NCBI RefSeq assembly: GCF_026236535.1
Contig: NZ_JAHTMW010000024.1
Span: 44,058-108,057, forward strand
Length of the DNA: 64,000 nucleotides
Direction: 5' to 3'
Source: Streptomyces sp. SKN60
Lineage (GTDB): Bacteria; Actinomycetota; Actinomycetes; Streptomycetales; Streptomycetaceae
Under the pieces are notes generated by a model. That model was given only the letters and a program-made list of their open reading frames with translations, ran no database searches and was not told where the DNA came from. Positions 1 to 8,196 of the stretch are shown one piece after another (positions within the stretch are counted from its first letter, which is position 1; every line of letters begins with the position of its first letter). The position numbers and the translations under genes are program-made.

Positions 1-67
1 CTGCCGCGCCTCGTGACCGGCGGTCGTACCGCCGCCTGATCCGACTGACGGCGTAGGGCACGTACAG

Positions 68-103
68 AAGGGCCGGAGGTGCTTTCCAGCACCTCCGGCC
101 CTT
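68..103. terminator. Strong hairpin terminator
   Basis: A perfect 16-bp stem with a TTCC loop. It lies between whatever ends upstream of position 60 and the convergent zinc-ribbon gene, so it may serve both directions. No U-tract follows, as is usual in Streptomyces. Confidence 0.8.
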
Positions 104-144
104 CCGGTATGCGTCGTGGCCTCCGCAGAGGCTCCTGCGGGCTC

Positions 145-330
145 CTACACCCCCCGCACCGCCACCAGCAGCGTCATCGCCGCCACCAGTGCGATCACCA
201 GGGTCAGCAGCATCGCCGGGGTCAGACCCGTCGGCTGCGGCAGTCGCTCGCGGTTCGCGCGGCAGACGGGGCAGCGGCCCTCCGCGACGGGGGCCGCGCA
301 GTTGGCGCACACCAGCCGGTCATAGGTCAT
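145..330 (-). CDS. Small zinc-ribbon, single-pass membrane protein
   Basis: A 61-residue protein with two CxxC pairs (C8/C11 and C20/C23), which should form a zinc ribbon, followed by one hydrophobic helix at about residues 38-59. The start at 330 is chosen over an upstream ATG because a strong GGAGGAG site lies just before it. It is transcribed divergently from ftsE with about 240 bp between them. The domain layout is visible; the function is unknown. It could be a membrane-anchored adaptor, but nothing in the sequence names a partner. Confidence 0.75.
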   Translation of the reverse strand: MTYDRLVCANCAAPVAEGRCPVCRANRERLPQPTGLTPAMLLTLVIALVAAMTLLVAVRGV

Positions 331-570
331 GCGCTCTCCTCCTCCCGCACACAGGTCCTCGCACAAGGATCCTTATCAGGACAACGCCCGGCACGATCCG
401 TGCGTTCCCTTTACCACTGTGCCAGCTCCGGAGCTTTTCGGCGCGCCCCATGAGCACGCGGGCGCAAGGACGAAAAGGATAAAGCACACAAGCGAGGACC
501 GCGACTGCGCGGGCCTTCCCGGTTCGCGTATGGTCACGCACACCTACTCCCGGCCGACCGTGGTGCATCC

Positions 571-1260
571 GTGATCCGATTCGACAACGTCTCCAAGTCC
601 TATCCGAAGCAGAACCGCCCCGCGCTCCGGGATGTCTCCCTGGAGATCGAGAAGGGGGAGTTCGTCTTCCTCGTCGGTTCCTCCGGCTCCGGAAAGTCGA
701 CCTTTCTGCGGCTGATCCTCCGCGAGGAGCGCGCCAGCCAAGGTCAGGTGCACGTCCTGGGCAAGGACCTCGCCCGGCTGTCCAACTGGAAGGTGCCGCA
801 CATGCGCCGCCAGCTCGGGACGGTCTTCCAGGACTTCCGGCTGCTGCCCAACAAGACCGTCGCCGAGAACGTGGCCTTCGCCCAGGAGGTCATCGGCAAG
901 CCGCGCGGCGAGATCCGCAAGGCGGTGCCGCAGGTGCTCGACCTGGTCGGCCTCGGCGGCAAGGAGGACCGGATGCCGGGCGAGCTGTCCGGCGGTGAGC
1001 AGCAGCGCGTCGCCATCGCCCGGGCCTTCGTCAACCGCCCGATGCTGCTGATCGCGGACGAGCCCACCGGCAACCTCGACCCGCAGACCTCGGTCGGCAT
1101 CATGAAGCTGCTCGACCGCATCAACAGGACAGGGACCACCGTCGTCATGGCGACCCACGACCAGAACATCGTCGACCAGATGCGCAAGCGCGTCATCGAG
1201 CTCGAAAAGGGCCGCCTCGTCCGCGACCAGGCGCGCGGCGTCTACGGCTACCAGCACTGA
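571..1260 (+). CDS. ftsE: Cell-division ABC ATPase FtsE
   Basis: 229 residues, the usual FtsE length. Visible motifs are Walker A GSSGSGKST (36-44), Q-loop Q87, signature LSGGE (139-143), Walker B ending ADE (162-164) and a downstream THD switch. FtsE drives FtsX, the membrane partner that controls peptidoglycan hydrolases at the division site. The GTG start has no obvious Shine-Dalgarno sequence; a TATGGT box at 529-534 could be the -10 of the promoter. ftsX follows after 22 bp, so the two are surely one transcript. Confidence 0.97.
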   Translation: MIRFDNVSKSYPKQNRPALRDVSLEIEKGEFVFLVGSSGSGKSTFLRLILREERASQGQVHVLGKDLARLSNWKVPHMRRQLGTVFQDFRLLPNKTVAENVAFAQEVIGKPRGEIRKAVPQVLDLVGLGGKEDRMPGELSGGEQQRVAIARAFVNRPMLLIADEPTGNLDPQTSVGIMKLLDRINRTGTTVVMATHDQNIVDQMRKRVIELEKGRLVRDQARGVYGYQH

Positions 1261-1282
1261 GCGGACAGGGAGAAGTCACACC

Positions 1283-2200
1283 ATGCGCGCTCAGTTCGTG
1301 CTGTCGGAGATCGGGGTCGGTCTCCGTCGCAATCTGACGATGACCTTCGCCGTCATCGTGTCCGTGGCCCTGTCGCTGGCCCTGTTCGGCGGGGCGCTGC
1401 TCATGCGCGAGCAGGTCAGCACGATGAAGGACTACTGGTACGACAAGGTCAACGTCTCCATCTTCCTCTGCAACAAGAGTGACGGGTCCACCTCGCCCAA
1501 GTGCACCAAGGGCGCCGTCACCAAGCAGCAGGCCGACCAGATCGAGGCCGATCTGAAGAAGATGGACATCGTCGAGTCGGTCCACCGCGAGTCCGCCGAC
1601 GAGGCCTTCAAGCACTACAAGGAGCAGTACGGCGACACGGCCATCGCGTCCGTCGTCACTCCGGACCAGATGCAGCAGTCCTTCCGGGTCAAGCTGAAGG
1701 ACCCGGAGAAGTACAAGGTGGTCGCGACCGCCTTCGCCGGCCGGGACGGCGTCGAGTCCGTCCAGGACCAGCGGAACATCCTGCAGAACCTGTTCGACCT
1801 GATGAACGGCATGAACATCGCCGCACTCGGCGTGATGTTCCTGATGCTGATCATCGCGCTGATGCTGATCGTGAACACGGTCCGCGTGTCCGCCTTCAGC
1901 CGGCGCCGCGAGACCGGCATCATGCGGCTGGTCGGCGCGACCAACTTCTACATCCAGATGCCGTTCATCATGGAGGCCGCCTTCGCCGGTCTGCTCGGCG
2001 GCGCGGTCGCCTGCGTCATGCTGATGGTCGGCCGGTACTTCCTGATCGACCACGGCATCGCGCTCGCCGACAAGATGCAGCTGGTGAACTTCATCGGCTG
2101 GGACGCGGTCCTGGCCAAGCTGCCGCTGGTGCTCGCGATCGGCCTGCTGATGCCGGCCGTCGCCGCGTTCATCGCGTTGCGCAAGTACCTGAAGGTGTGA
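1283..2200 (+). CDS. ftsX: Cell-division ABC permease FtsX
   Basis: 305 residues with the FtsX topology: one N-terminal membrane helix (about 20-42), a large extracellular domain that contains two cysteines in a polar loop (CNKSDGSTSPKC), then three C-terminal helices. The cytoplasmic loop SRRRETGIMRLVGAT is the part expected to touch FtsE. A good GGGAGAAG ribosome site precedes the ATG. A hairpin after the stop closes the ftsEX unit. Confidence 0.97.
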   Translation: MRAQFVLSEIGVGLRRNLTMTFAVIVSVALSLALFGGALLMREQVSTMKDYWYDKVNVSIFLCNKSDGSTSPKCTKGAVTKQQADQIEADLKKMDIVESVHRESADEAFKHYKEQYGDTAIASVVTPDQMQQSFRVKLKDPEKYKVVATAFAGRDGVESVQDQRNILQNLFDLMNGMNIAALGVMFLMLIIALMLIVNTVRVSAFSRRRETGIMRLVGATNFYIQMPFIMEAAFAGLLGGAVACVMLMVGRYFLIDHGIALADKMQLVNFIGWDAVLAKLPLVLAIGLLMPAVAAFIALRKYLKV

Positions 2201-2219
2201 CAGTTCACTCGCACTGCGT

Positions 2220-2258
2220 GCATGGCGTCGTACGGCCAACCTCCGTACGGCGCCATGC
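2220..2258 (+). terminator. Hairpin terminator after ftsX
   Basis: A 16-bp stem with one G-T wobble and a 7-nt loop, starting 20 nt after the ftsX stop. A TAGAGT box at 2268-2273 sits just downstream and could be the -10 of a promoter whose start point is at or near the next ATG, giving a leaderless mRNA for the protease gene. Confidence 0.75.
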
Positions 2259-2279
2259 GCTTGTCCTAGAGTGGGCGCC

Positions 2280-3458
2280 ATGCGTGCCGGTGCCGGCCCC
2301 GAGTTCTGTCGTAGGCCCCGCGGAGTTCTCCGTGGGGCCGCTTTGACGTTGGTCTTCACCGGGGTGCTCGGCACCGCCGCCGCCACCGGCTCGCTGCCCC
2401 GCGAGGAGCGGCGGCACGAGCCGGCCCCGGCGGCCGCCACCGCCGCGGACCGGTCCACGGTCGACCGCGCCGCGCTCGCCCGGGCCGCCGCCGAGGCCAT
2501 GGCCGACGGCAAGTCCGGCAAGAAGGCCGCCGAGGAGTTCGTCAGCCGCAGCGGCGACCGCTGGGGCGCGGTGTACGACAAGCGGGAGTACGCCGAGTTC
2601 GAGCAGGCCCTCGACGGCTCCTACACCGGCGTCGGCCTGTCCGCCCGCCGCACCGGGCGCGACCGGGTGGAGATCAGCCGGGTGCAGCCCGGTGGCCCGG
2701 CCGAGCGCGCCGGGCTCCGCCCCGGCGACCGGCTCACCGCCGTGGACGGGCGCCCGGTCGACGGCCTCTCGGTCTCCGAGATCGTCTCCCTGCTGCGCGG
2801 CGACGGCGTCCCCGGCTCCACCGTCGGACTCGGCGTCGAGCGCGGCCGGGCCGTCTGGACCGAGCCCCTGCACCGGGCCCTGCTCGCCGTCGACCCGGTC
2901 GCCGTCCGCCGGCTCGGCGACGGCACGGTGCTGATCCGGGTGGCCGCCTTCACCAAGGGAACGGGCGAGGAGGTACGGCGGGCCGTGCGCTCCGCACCGG
3001 CCGGCGCCGGCGTCCTGCTCGACCTGCGCGGCAACTCCGGCGGCCTGCTCACCGAGGCCCGGGCCGCCGCCTCCGCCTTCCTCGACGGCGGCCTCGTCGC
3101 CACGTACGACATCGACGGGCAGCAGCACGCGGTGTACGCGGAGGGCGGCGGCGACACCGCACGGCCCCTGGTCGCGCTGATCGACGGCGGCACCATGAGC
3201 GCGGCCGAGCTGCTGACCGGCGCCCTGAAGGACCGCGGCCGGGCGGTCACCGTGGGCTCGCCCACCTTCGGCAAGGGCTCGGTCCAGATGCCCAGCACCC
3301 TGCCCGACGGCTCGGTCGCCGAGGTCACCGTCGGCCACTACCGCACCCCCGCCGGTCACGCGGTGGACGGCCGGGGCATCACCCCGGACGTCGCCGGGGG
3401 CGACCGGCCCGAGGAGCGGGCCCGCACGGTATTGAGTGGCCTCGGAGGGGGCTCGTAG
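2280..3458 (+). CDS. S41 C-terminal processing protease with PDZ domain
   Basis: 392 residues from the ATG at 2280; an in-frame GTG at 2271 adds three residues. An N-terminal hydrophobic stretch (about 20-40) is a signal or anchor helix, so the enzyme acts outside the membrane. A PDZ domain (GVGLSARR... to GVERG) is followed by the S41 catalytic fold. The catalytic dyad is Ser307 in TMSAAE and Lys332 in FGKGSVQ, 25 residues apart as in CtpA-type proteases. Family members trim or degrade envelope proteins. Its place between ftsEX and smpB suggests an envelope role, which is inference. Confidence 0.93.
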   Translation: MRAGAGPEFCRRPRGVLRGAALTLVFTGVLGTAAATGSLPREERRHEPAPAAATAADRSTVDRAALARAAAEAMADGKSGKKAAEEFVSRSGDRWGAVYDKREYAEFEQALDGSYTGVGLSARRTGRDRVEISRVQPGGPAERAGLRPGDRLTAVDGRPVDGLSVSEIVSLLRGDGVPGSTVGLGVERGRAVWTEPLHRALLAVDPVAVRRLGDGTVLIRVAAFTKGTGEEVRRAVRSAPAGAGVLLDLRGNSGGLLTEARAAASAFLDGGLVATYDIDGQQHAVYAEGGGDTARPLVALIDGGTMSAAELLTGALKDRGRAVTVGSPTFGKGSVQMPSTLPDGSVAEVTVGHYRTPAGHAVDGRGITPDVAGGDRPEERARTVLSGLGGGS

Positions 3459-3476
3459 TGCGAAAATGGCCGCACT

Positions 3477-4016
3477 ATGGCAAAGGGACTCGTCAACGTG
3501 CAGGGCAAGCCTGCGAAGAAGAAGGCCCAGGACAAGGGGCCGGAGCGCAAGCTCATCGCGCAGAACAAGAAGGCGCGCCACGACTACCTCATCCTCGACA
3601 CCTACGAGTGCGGCCTCGTGCTCATGGGCACCGAGGTGAAGTCGCTGCGCATGGGCCGGGCGTCGCTGGTCGACGGCTTCGTCCAGATCGACGGCGGGGA
3701 GGCCTGGCTGCACAACATCCACGTGCCCGAGTACTCCCAGGGCAGCTGGACCAACCACTCGGCGAAGCGGAAGCGGAAGCTGCTGCTGCACCGGGAGGAG
3801 ATCGACAAGCTGGAGCAGAAGTCCTCCGAGACGGGTCACACGATCGTGCCCCTCGCGCTGTACTTCCTGAACGGCCGGGTGAAGTGCGAGATCGCGCTGG
3901 CCAAGGGCAAGAAGGAGTACGACAAGCGGCAGACGCTGCGTGAGCAGCAGGACACGCGCGAGACGGCGCGGGCCATCGCGGCGGCGAAGCGGCGCCAGCG
4001 CGCCCAGGAGCGTTAA
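3477..4016 (+). CDS. smpB: SsrA-binding protein SmpB
   Basis: 179 residues with the SmpB core: YLILDTYECGLVLMGTEVKSLR near the N-terminus, GEAWLHNIHVPEY, and the basic tail (KKEYDKRQT onward) that enters the empty mRNA channel. SmpB binds tmRNA and brings it to stalled ribosomes. About 30 basic residues precede the core, normal for actinomycetes. The start is 18 bp after the protease stop, and ssrA follows about 80 bp later, so both parts of the trans-translation system lie side by side. Confidence 0.98.
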   Translation: MAKGLVNVQGKPAKKKAQDKGPERKLIAQNKKARHDYLILDTYECGLVLMGTEVKSLRMGRASLVDGFVQIDGGEAWLHNIHVPEYSQGSWTNHSAKRKRKLLLHREEIDKLEQKSSETGHTIVPLALYFLNGRVKCEIALAKGKKEYDKRQTLREQQDTRETARAIAAAKRRQRAQER

Positions 4017-4096
4017 TCTGCTGGCAACGGTGCCCGCAGGTCACGTACCATGGGCCCTGCACCCCACAGAGGGCGCAACCTTTGAAAAATCAACAT

Positions 4097-4462
4097 GGGG
4101 ATGATCGGTTTCGACAGCGGATGTCGAAGCAGGGGAAGCGTGTCGAGGAAGCGGCAATGATCTCGTAAACCACGCGCCGAAACCAATAATCGCCAACACC
4201 AAGCGCGATTCCTTCGCCCTCGCTGCCTAAGTAGCGACTTGCGAAGTGTCAGCCCGGGGCTGTTCCCGACCCGGATCCTGGCATCAGCTAGGGGACTAAA
4301 CCTTGATCCCGGTCACGGGGTGAAGAGGGAAATCAAACAGTGACTGAGCCCGTTCCGGACTTGTCTGGGTGATCCGGAGGGCCGAGAAACTCGTACCAGA
4401 CTGCACACGGAGAAGCCCTGGTTCCGCACCGTTGGACGCGGGTTCGATTCCCGCCATCTCCA
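4097..4462 (+). ncRNA. ssrA: Transfer-messenger RNA (tmRNA)
   Basis: The 5' end GGGGATGATCGG and the 3' end GGGTTCGATTCCCGCC, ending CATCTCCA, form the tRNA-like half: the first seven bases pair with CATCTCC with one G-T wobble. The T arm TTCGATT is intact. The resume codon is GCC at 4192, and the reading frame to TAA at 4228-4230 gives the tag ANTKRDSFALAA, ending in the protease-recognition residues ALAA. CCA is not encoded (the genome reads CTC after the discriminator A), so it must be added later. Confidence 0.95.
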
Positions 4463-4477
4463 CTCATCCCATGTGGG

Positions 4478-4517
4478 CGAAGGCCCGGTGGTCACCCAGG
4501 TGGCCGCCGGGCCTTCG
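4478..4517 (+). terminator. Terminator after tmRNA
   Basis: A 14-bp G+C-rich stem (CGAAGGCCCGG paired with CCGGGCCTTCG, plus wobble pairs) starting 15 nt after the tmRNA 3' end. Confidence 0.8.
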
Positions 4518-4618
4518 TCATGTCCGCCATCTTGATGTCCGCCCTCTTGTCGACTTGGTCTGGACCTGACACTCTTCCGGTCGCCGCCCCCCACGCCACG
4601 GCATCCCCGGAGGTACGT

Positions 4619-5698
4619 ATGCGCCACAAGGGACTCCTCGCGGTCCTGCCCATGCTCCTCACCCTCCTCGTCCCCGCCGCCCCGGCCGCCGCCGCGCCCG
4701 CGCCGGTCCAGGTCTACGGCGCCTGGCACTGCGGTGACGACTACTGCACCTGGTCCCGGGTCCGAGACGTCGCCGAGTTCGACGCCAAGAACCACTGGCT
4801 GGTCGACCGCGGCGACGGGCGCCCCTCGGTCAACGTGGTCGTGCTCAGCTTCGTCGACCCGCTGGAACTGCTGCACGGCACCACCGACGCCACCACCGCC
4901 AACGGTGTGCCCGTCGGCATGAACCGCGAGATCGTCCAGTACTTCACCTCGCGCGGGATCCGCGTGATGCTCTCCATCGGCGGCATCACCTACACCGACG
5001 CGTGGGACGCGGCCCTCGCCGAGGACCCGGCCGGGCTCGGCCGCGCCGCGGCGGCCGTCGCCGCAGACCTCGGCGTCGGCATCGAGATCGACTACGAGCA
5101 GAACACCGGCCCGAACCTCGCCGGGCTCCAGTCCTTCATCGACGCCTACCGGTCCGTCCACCCCTACGACGCCACCGGCACGAACCCGGCCGCCCGGCTC
5201 ACCCTCGACACCGCGGCCGGCGACCGCTGGCTGATCGACATCAACCGCAAGGCCACCGCCGACTGGCTGCGCACCGACACCCCGGTGCTCGACTACGCCA
5301 ACGCGATGGTCACCGCCCGCCCCACCTCGGCGAGCTCCCACATCGCCAACTGGCAGGAGCACCTCGACGGCAAGTCGCAGTACTCCCCGCCGGTCCCCCC
5401 GCTCGCCCCGGCCAAGCTCACCGCGGGCCTCTACATCGCGTACGGCCGCAGCCCGCTGCCCGAGTGCACCGACTACGCGAACTCCCTCCAGAAGGCCACG
5501 GGCGACTGGACCCGGAACGCGGCCCCCAACGGCGCCGGAACCACGTCCGGCCTGCTCGGCTACATGTTCTGGGCGGCGGAGAAGCCCTCCACCCGCGGCC
5601 TCGGCACCCAGGAGCCGGACGGCTGCGCGGGCGGGGTGGGCGCGGGGGCCACGGCCTTCGGCGTCCAGGTCCCGATGGGGCCGCTGCGGCAGAGCTGA
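4619..5698 (+). CDS. Secreted glycoside hydrolase family 18 (chitinase-like) protein
   Basis: 359 residues. The ATG at 4619 follows a GGAGG site and opens a clean signal peptide ending AAAAPAP near residue 30. SIGG (strand 3) and GIEIDYE (strand 4) mark the GH18 barrel; the presumed catalytic acid is Glu160. The usual DxxDxDxE motif is altered: the first Asp is Val and the second is Glu, while the last D and E remain. The fold is clear, and activity on chitin-type substrates is likely but not certain. It could act like an endo-N-acetylglucosaminidase. It is a single gene between the tmRNA and an MFS gene. Confidence 0.85.
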   Translation: MRHKGLLAVLPMLLTLLVPAAPAAAAPAPVQVYGAWHCGDDYCTWSRVRDVAEFDAKNHWLVDRGDGRPSVNVVVLSFVDPLELLHGTTDATTANGVPVGMNREIVQYFTSRGIRVMLSIGGITYTDAWDAALAEDPAGLGRAAAAVAADLGVGIEIDYEQNTGPNLAGLQSFIDAYRSVHPYDATGTNPAARLTLDTAAGDRWLIDINRKATADWLRTDTPVLDYANAMVTARPTSASSHIANWQEHLDGKSQYSPPVPPLAPAKLTAGLYIAYGRSPLPECTDYANSLQKATGDWTRNAAPNGAGTTSGLLGYMFWAAEKPSTRGLGTQEPDGCAGGVGAGATAFGVQVPMGPLRQS

Positions 5699-6985
5699 TC
5701 AGGACGGGTTCAGCGCGTGTGCGCGGCGGCTCCGGCCGGTCGTCGCGCACAGCAGCAGGGCCAGGGCCGCCGCCAGCGGCGGGGCGAGGTAGCCGTACAG
5801 CGGGGTCGGGGCGTGGTCGGCGAGGTGGCCGCCGATGGCCGAGCCGGTGGCGATGCCGGCGAGGAGGGCGGTCACCGCGAGGGTCATGCCCTCGTTGAGG
5901 CGGCCCGGTGGGGTGAGGCGCTGGACCAGGCCCATGCCGGTGACCATGGTCGGGGCGGTGGCCGCGCCCGCGAGCAGGAGCGCGCCCGCGAGGGCGAGGA
6001 GCGAGCCGGTGCGGGCGGCCAGGAGGGGGAGGGTCATCAGCAGGGTCATCGCCGCGAGGCAGGCCGCGAGCGGGGCCGAGCGGCGGGCCCGGCCGTGGAC
6101 CAGGCCGGCCGCGCAGGAGCCGGCCGCCTGGAGGGCGAGGACCGGGCCGGCGGCCGGGCCGTCCACGTACGCGAGGGTGACCACCTCCATCGAGCCGAAG
6201 ACCGCACCGGTCGCCAGGAAGACCGCGAGCAGCCCCGGCATGCCGGGCGCGCGCAGCGGGGAGCCGCCGGAGGTGCGCGGCGCGGCCGGCGGTTCGGTCG
6301 TGCGCTGGGCCGCGAAGAGCAGCACCCCGGCGAGGAAGAACGCGGAGCCGACGAGCGCGCCCGCCTCCGGGAAGAGCGCCGAGCAGAGGAACGCGGCAAG
6401 CACCGGCCCCAGCATGAAGCCCAGCTCGTCGGCGGCCTGCTCGAAGGAGTTGGCGGTGTGCAGGGCGCCCGGGTCGCCCTTCAGGAGGTGCGCCCAGCGG
6501 GCCCGGGCCATGCCGCCGACGTTCGGCGCGGTGGCGCCGAGCACGGCGGCCGCGAACAGCGTCCAGACCGGCGCCCGGCCGTGCGCGCACAGCAGCAGGA
6601 CCAGCTGGCCCAGGACCGCCCAGACGGTGGCCGGGACCGCGACCCGGGCCTGCCCGTGCCGGTCGACCAGCCGGGCGATCCAGGGCGCGGTGACTGCGCC
6701 CGCGGCCAGTCCGGCCGCGCTGACCGCGCCGGCCAGGGCGTAGGAGTCGTACGCCCCGGAGACCAGCAGGATGGTGCTGACGCCGAACATGCCCGAAGGC
6801 AGCCGGGCGAGCAGATTGCCGGCGGTGAACGCGCGGGTGCCGGGGAGCGCGAACAGGCGCAGATACGGGTTGCGGGGGAGCGGGCGGCGCGGGCGTGGTG
6901 CTGCGGGCGCCCGGTACGCGGGGGCCGGGGCGGGGCCGGCGGGGGTCAGGATCAACGGGCGGGACGGGTCTGGCTGGTACGGCAT
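5699..6985 (-). CDS. MFS transporter
   Basis: 428 residues from the ATG at 6985; an ATG at 7006 would add seven. A Pro/Ala-rich cytoplasmic start is followed by about 12 hydrophobic helices, with the MFS loop ARLVDRHGQARV between helices 2 and 3. The substrate cannot be read from the sequence. The gene ends head to tail with the GH18 gene (stop codons adjacent) and is divergent from a LysR regulator 84 bp away, which probably controls it. Drug or metabolite efflux is the most likely role. Confidence 0.88.
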   Translation of the reverse strand: MPYQPDPSRPLILTPAGPAPAPAYRAPAAPRPRRPLPRNPYLRLFALPGTRAFTAGNLLARLPSGMFGVSTILLVSGAYDSYALAGAVSAAGLAAGAVTAPWIARLVDRHGQARVAVPATVWAVLGQLVLLLCAHGRAPVWTLFAAAVLGATAPNVGGMARARWAHLLKGDPGALHTANSFEQAADELGFMLGPVLAAFLCSALFPEAGALVGSAFFLAGVLLFAAQRTTEPPAAPRTSGGSPLRAPGMPGLLAVFLATGAVFGSMEVVTLAYVDGPAAGPVLALQAAGSCAAGLVHGRARRSAPLAACLAAMTLLMTLPLLAARTGSLLALAGALLLAGAATAPTMVTGMGLVQRLTPPGRLNEGMTLAVTALLAGIATGSAIGGHLADHAPTPLYGYLAPPLAAALALLLCATTGRSRRAHALNPS

Positions 6986-7069
6986 GGCTCCAGGCTCCGT
7001 TGGCATGCCCCTGCCGGTCCAACACCTATCCGGTGGCGATTCACGCACCGCTGTTGTTAAAAAGGGCGC

Positions 7070-8032
7070 GTGGCCACCCCGAACGACCTCGACCCCCGCC
7101 TCCTGCGCGCCTTCGTCGCCGTCGCCGAGGAACTGCACTTCACCCGCGCCGCCGGCCGGCTCTTCATCGCCCAGCAGGCCCTCAGCCGGGACGTCCGCCG
7201 GCTCGAACGCGCCCTGGGCACCGAGCTGTTCCTGCGCACCACCCGGCAGGTGGTGCTCACCCCGGACGGCGAGCGGCTGCTGCCGTACGCCCGCCGGGTG
7301 CTCGCCGCGCACGACGAGCTCGCCGAGGCCTTCCGCGCCGAGCCCCGCCCCCTCCTGGTCGACCTCAACAGCGCTGGCCTCTGCCACGAGCGGGTGCTCC
7401 ACCGGGCCCGCGAACTCGCCCCGGAGCTCGAGCTGATGGCCCGCTACGAGAGCGGACTCACCGGCGCCGCGCGGGACATCCTCGCCGGGCGCCTCGACGC
7501 CTCCTTCGGGCGGTACGGCGGGCTCGCGCCCGGACTGCGGGCCGGCCTGGAGGCGCAGCTCGTCCGGTACGAGCCGATGGCCGTGCTGCTCCCCGAGGGC
7601 GACCCGCTCGCCGGGCTGCCCCGGGTCCCGCTGGACGCGCTCGCGGGCCGCTCCGTCTACGCGGGCGCCGGCAACGACCGTACGCCCGAGTGGACCGACC
7701 TCGCCGCCCGGCTCTTCGCCGGCCGGGGCATCCGGGTCGCGGCGCCCGCGCCGCTCGTCGTCGGCAAGGAGGAGTTCCGCCGGGTGATGGCCAAGGCGCC
7801 GACCCCGGTGCTCGCCGTGGTCGACTTTCCGCCGATGCCGGGCAGCGTGCTGCGGCCGCTGACCGACCCCGTACCGCTGTCACCGGTGAGTCTGGTGTGG
7901 CGCAAGGGGCTGCGGCACCCCGGTCTGGACGTGCTGCGGCGGGCCGCCGCCGAGCTCGCCGCCCAGGAGGGCTGGCTGGCCCGTCCGCCCGGCTCCTGGC
8001 TGCCGGAGGGCGAGGAACCCGGCATTCCGTAA
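7070..8032 (+). CDS. LysR-family transcriptional regulator
   Basis: 320 residues. The N-terminal winged helix-turn-helix is textbook LysR (LRAFVAVAEELHFTRAAGRL, then QQALSRDVRRLERALGTELF), followed by a periplasmic-binding-like effector domain. The GTG start lies 84 bp from the divergent MFS gene, so the shared spacer should hold its operator. The effector is unknown. Confidence 0.93.
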   Translation: MATPNDLDPRLLRAFVAVAEELHFTRAAGRLFIAQQALSRDVRRLERALGTELFLRTTRQVVLTPDGERLLPYARRVLAAHDELAEAFRAEPRPLLVDLNSAGLCHERVLHRARELAPELELMARYESGLTGAARDILAGRLDASFGRYGGLAPGLRAGLEAQLVRYEPMAVLLPEGDPLAGLPRVPLDALAGRSVYAGAGNDRTPEWTDLAARLFAGRGIRVAAPAPLVVGKEEFRRVMAKAPTPVLAVVDFPPMPGSVLRPLTDPVPLSPVSLVWRKGLRHPGLDVLRRAAAELAAQEGWLARPPGSWLPEGEEPGIP

Positions 8033-8196
8033 GCGATCCCGTGACGCCGGGGCGGCCCGGCGCGCCGGGGGCGCTCACAGCGGCACCGCGCTCCGGGTGA
8101 GAGCAAGGTTCCGTGCCCGTCACCGTCCACCGCCGCCGTACGAAACGCGCCGTTCCTAGCGTCACCCGCAACAGTCGGACAGCGCGGAGGTGCGGG

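Noticed and set aside
1..56. Tail of an upstream gene
   Set aside because: Two frames could end here (stops at 37-39 and 54-56). With so few codons I cannot tell which is coding, so no CDS is called.
4313..5362. 349-codon open frame opposite the GH18 gene
   Set aside because: It runs through the tmRNA 3' half and opposite a gene with signal peptide and GH18 motifs. Long antisense frames are normal at this G+C.
8119..8146. Possible GlnR box before narK
   Set aside because: GTCAC and GAAAC are present but 23 bases apart start to start; the GlnR pattern needs 11 or 33.
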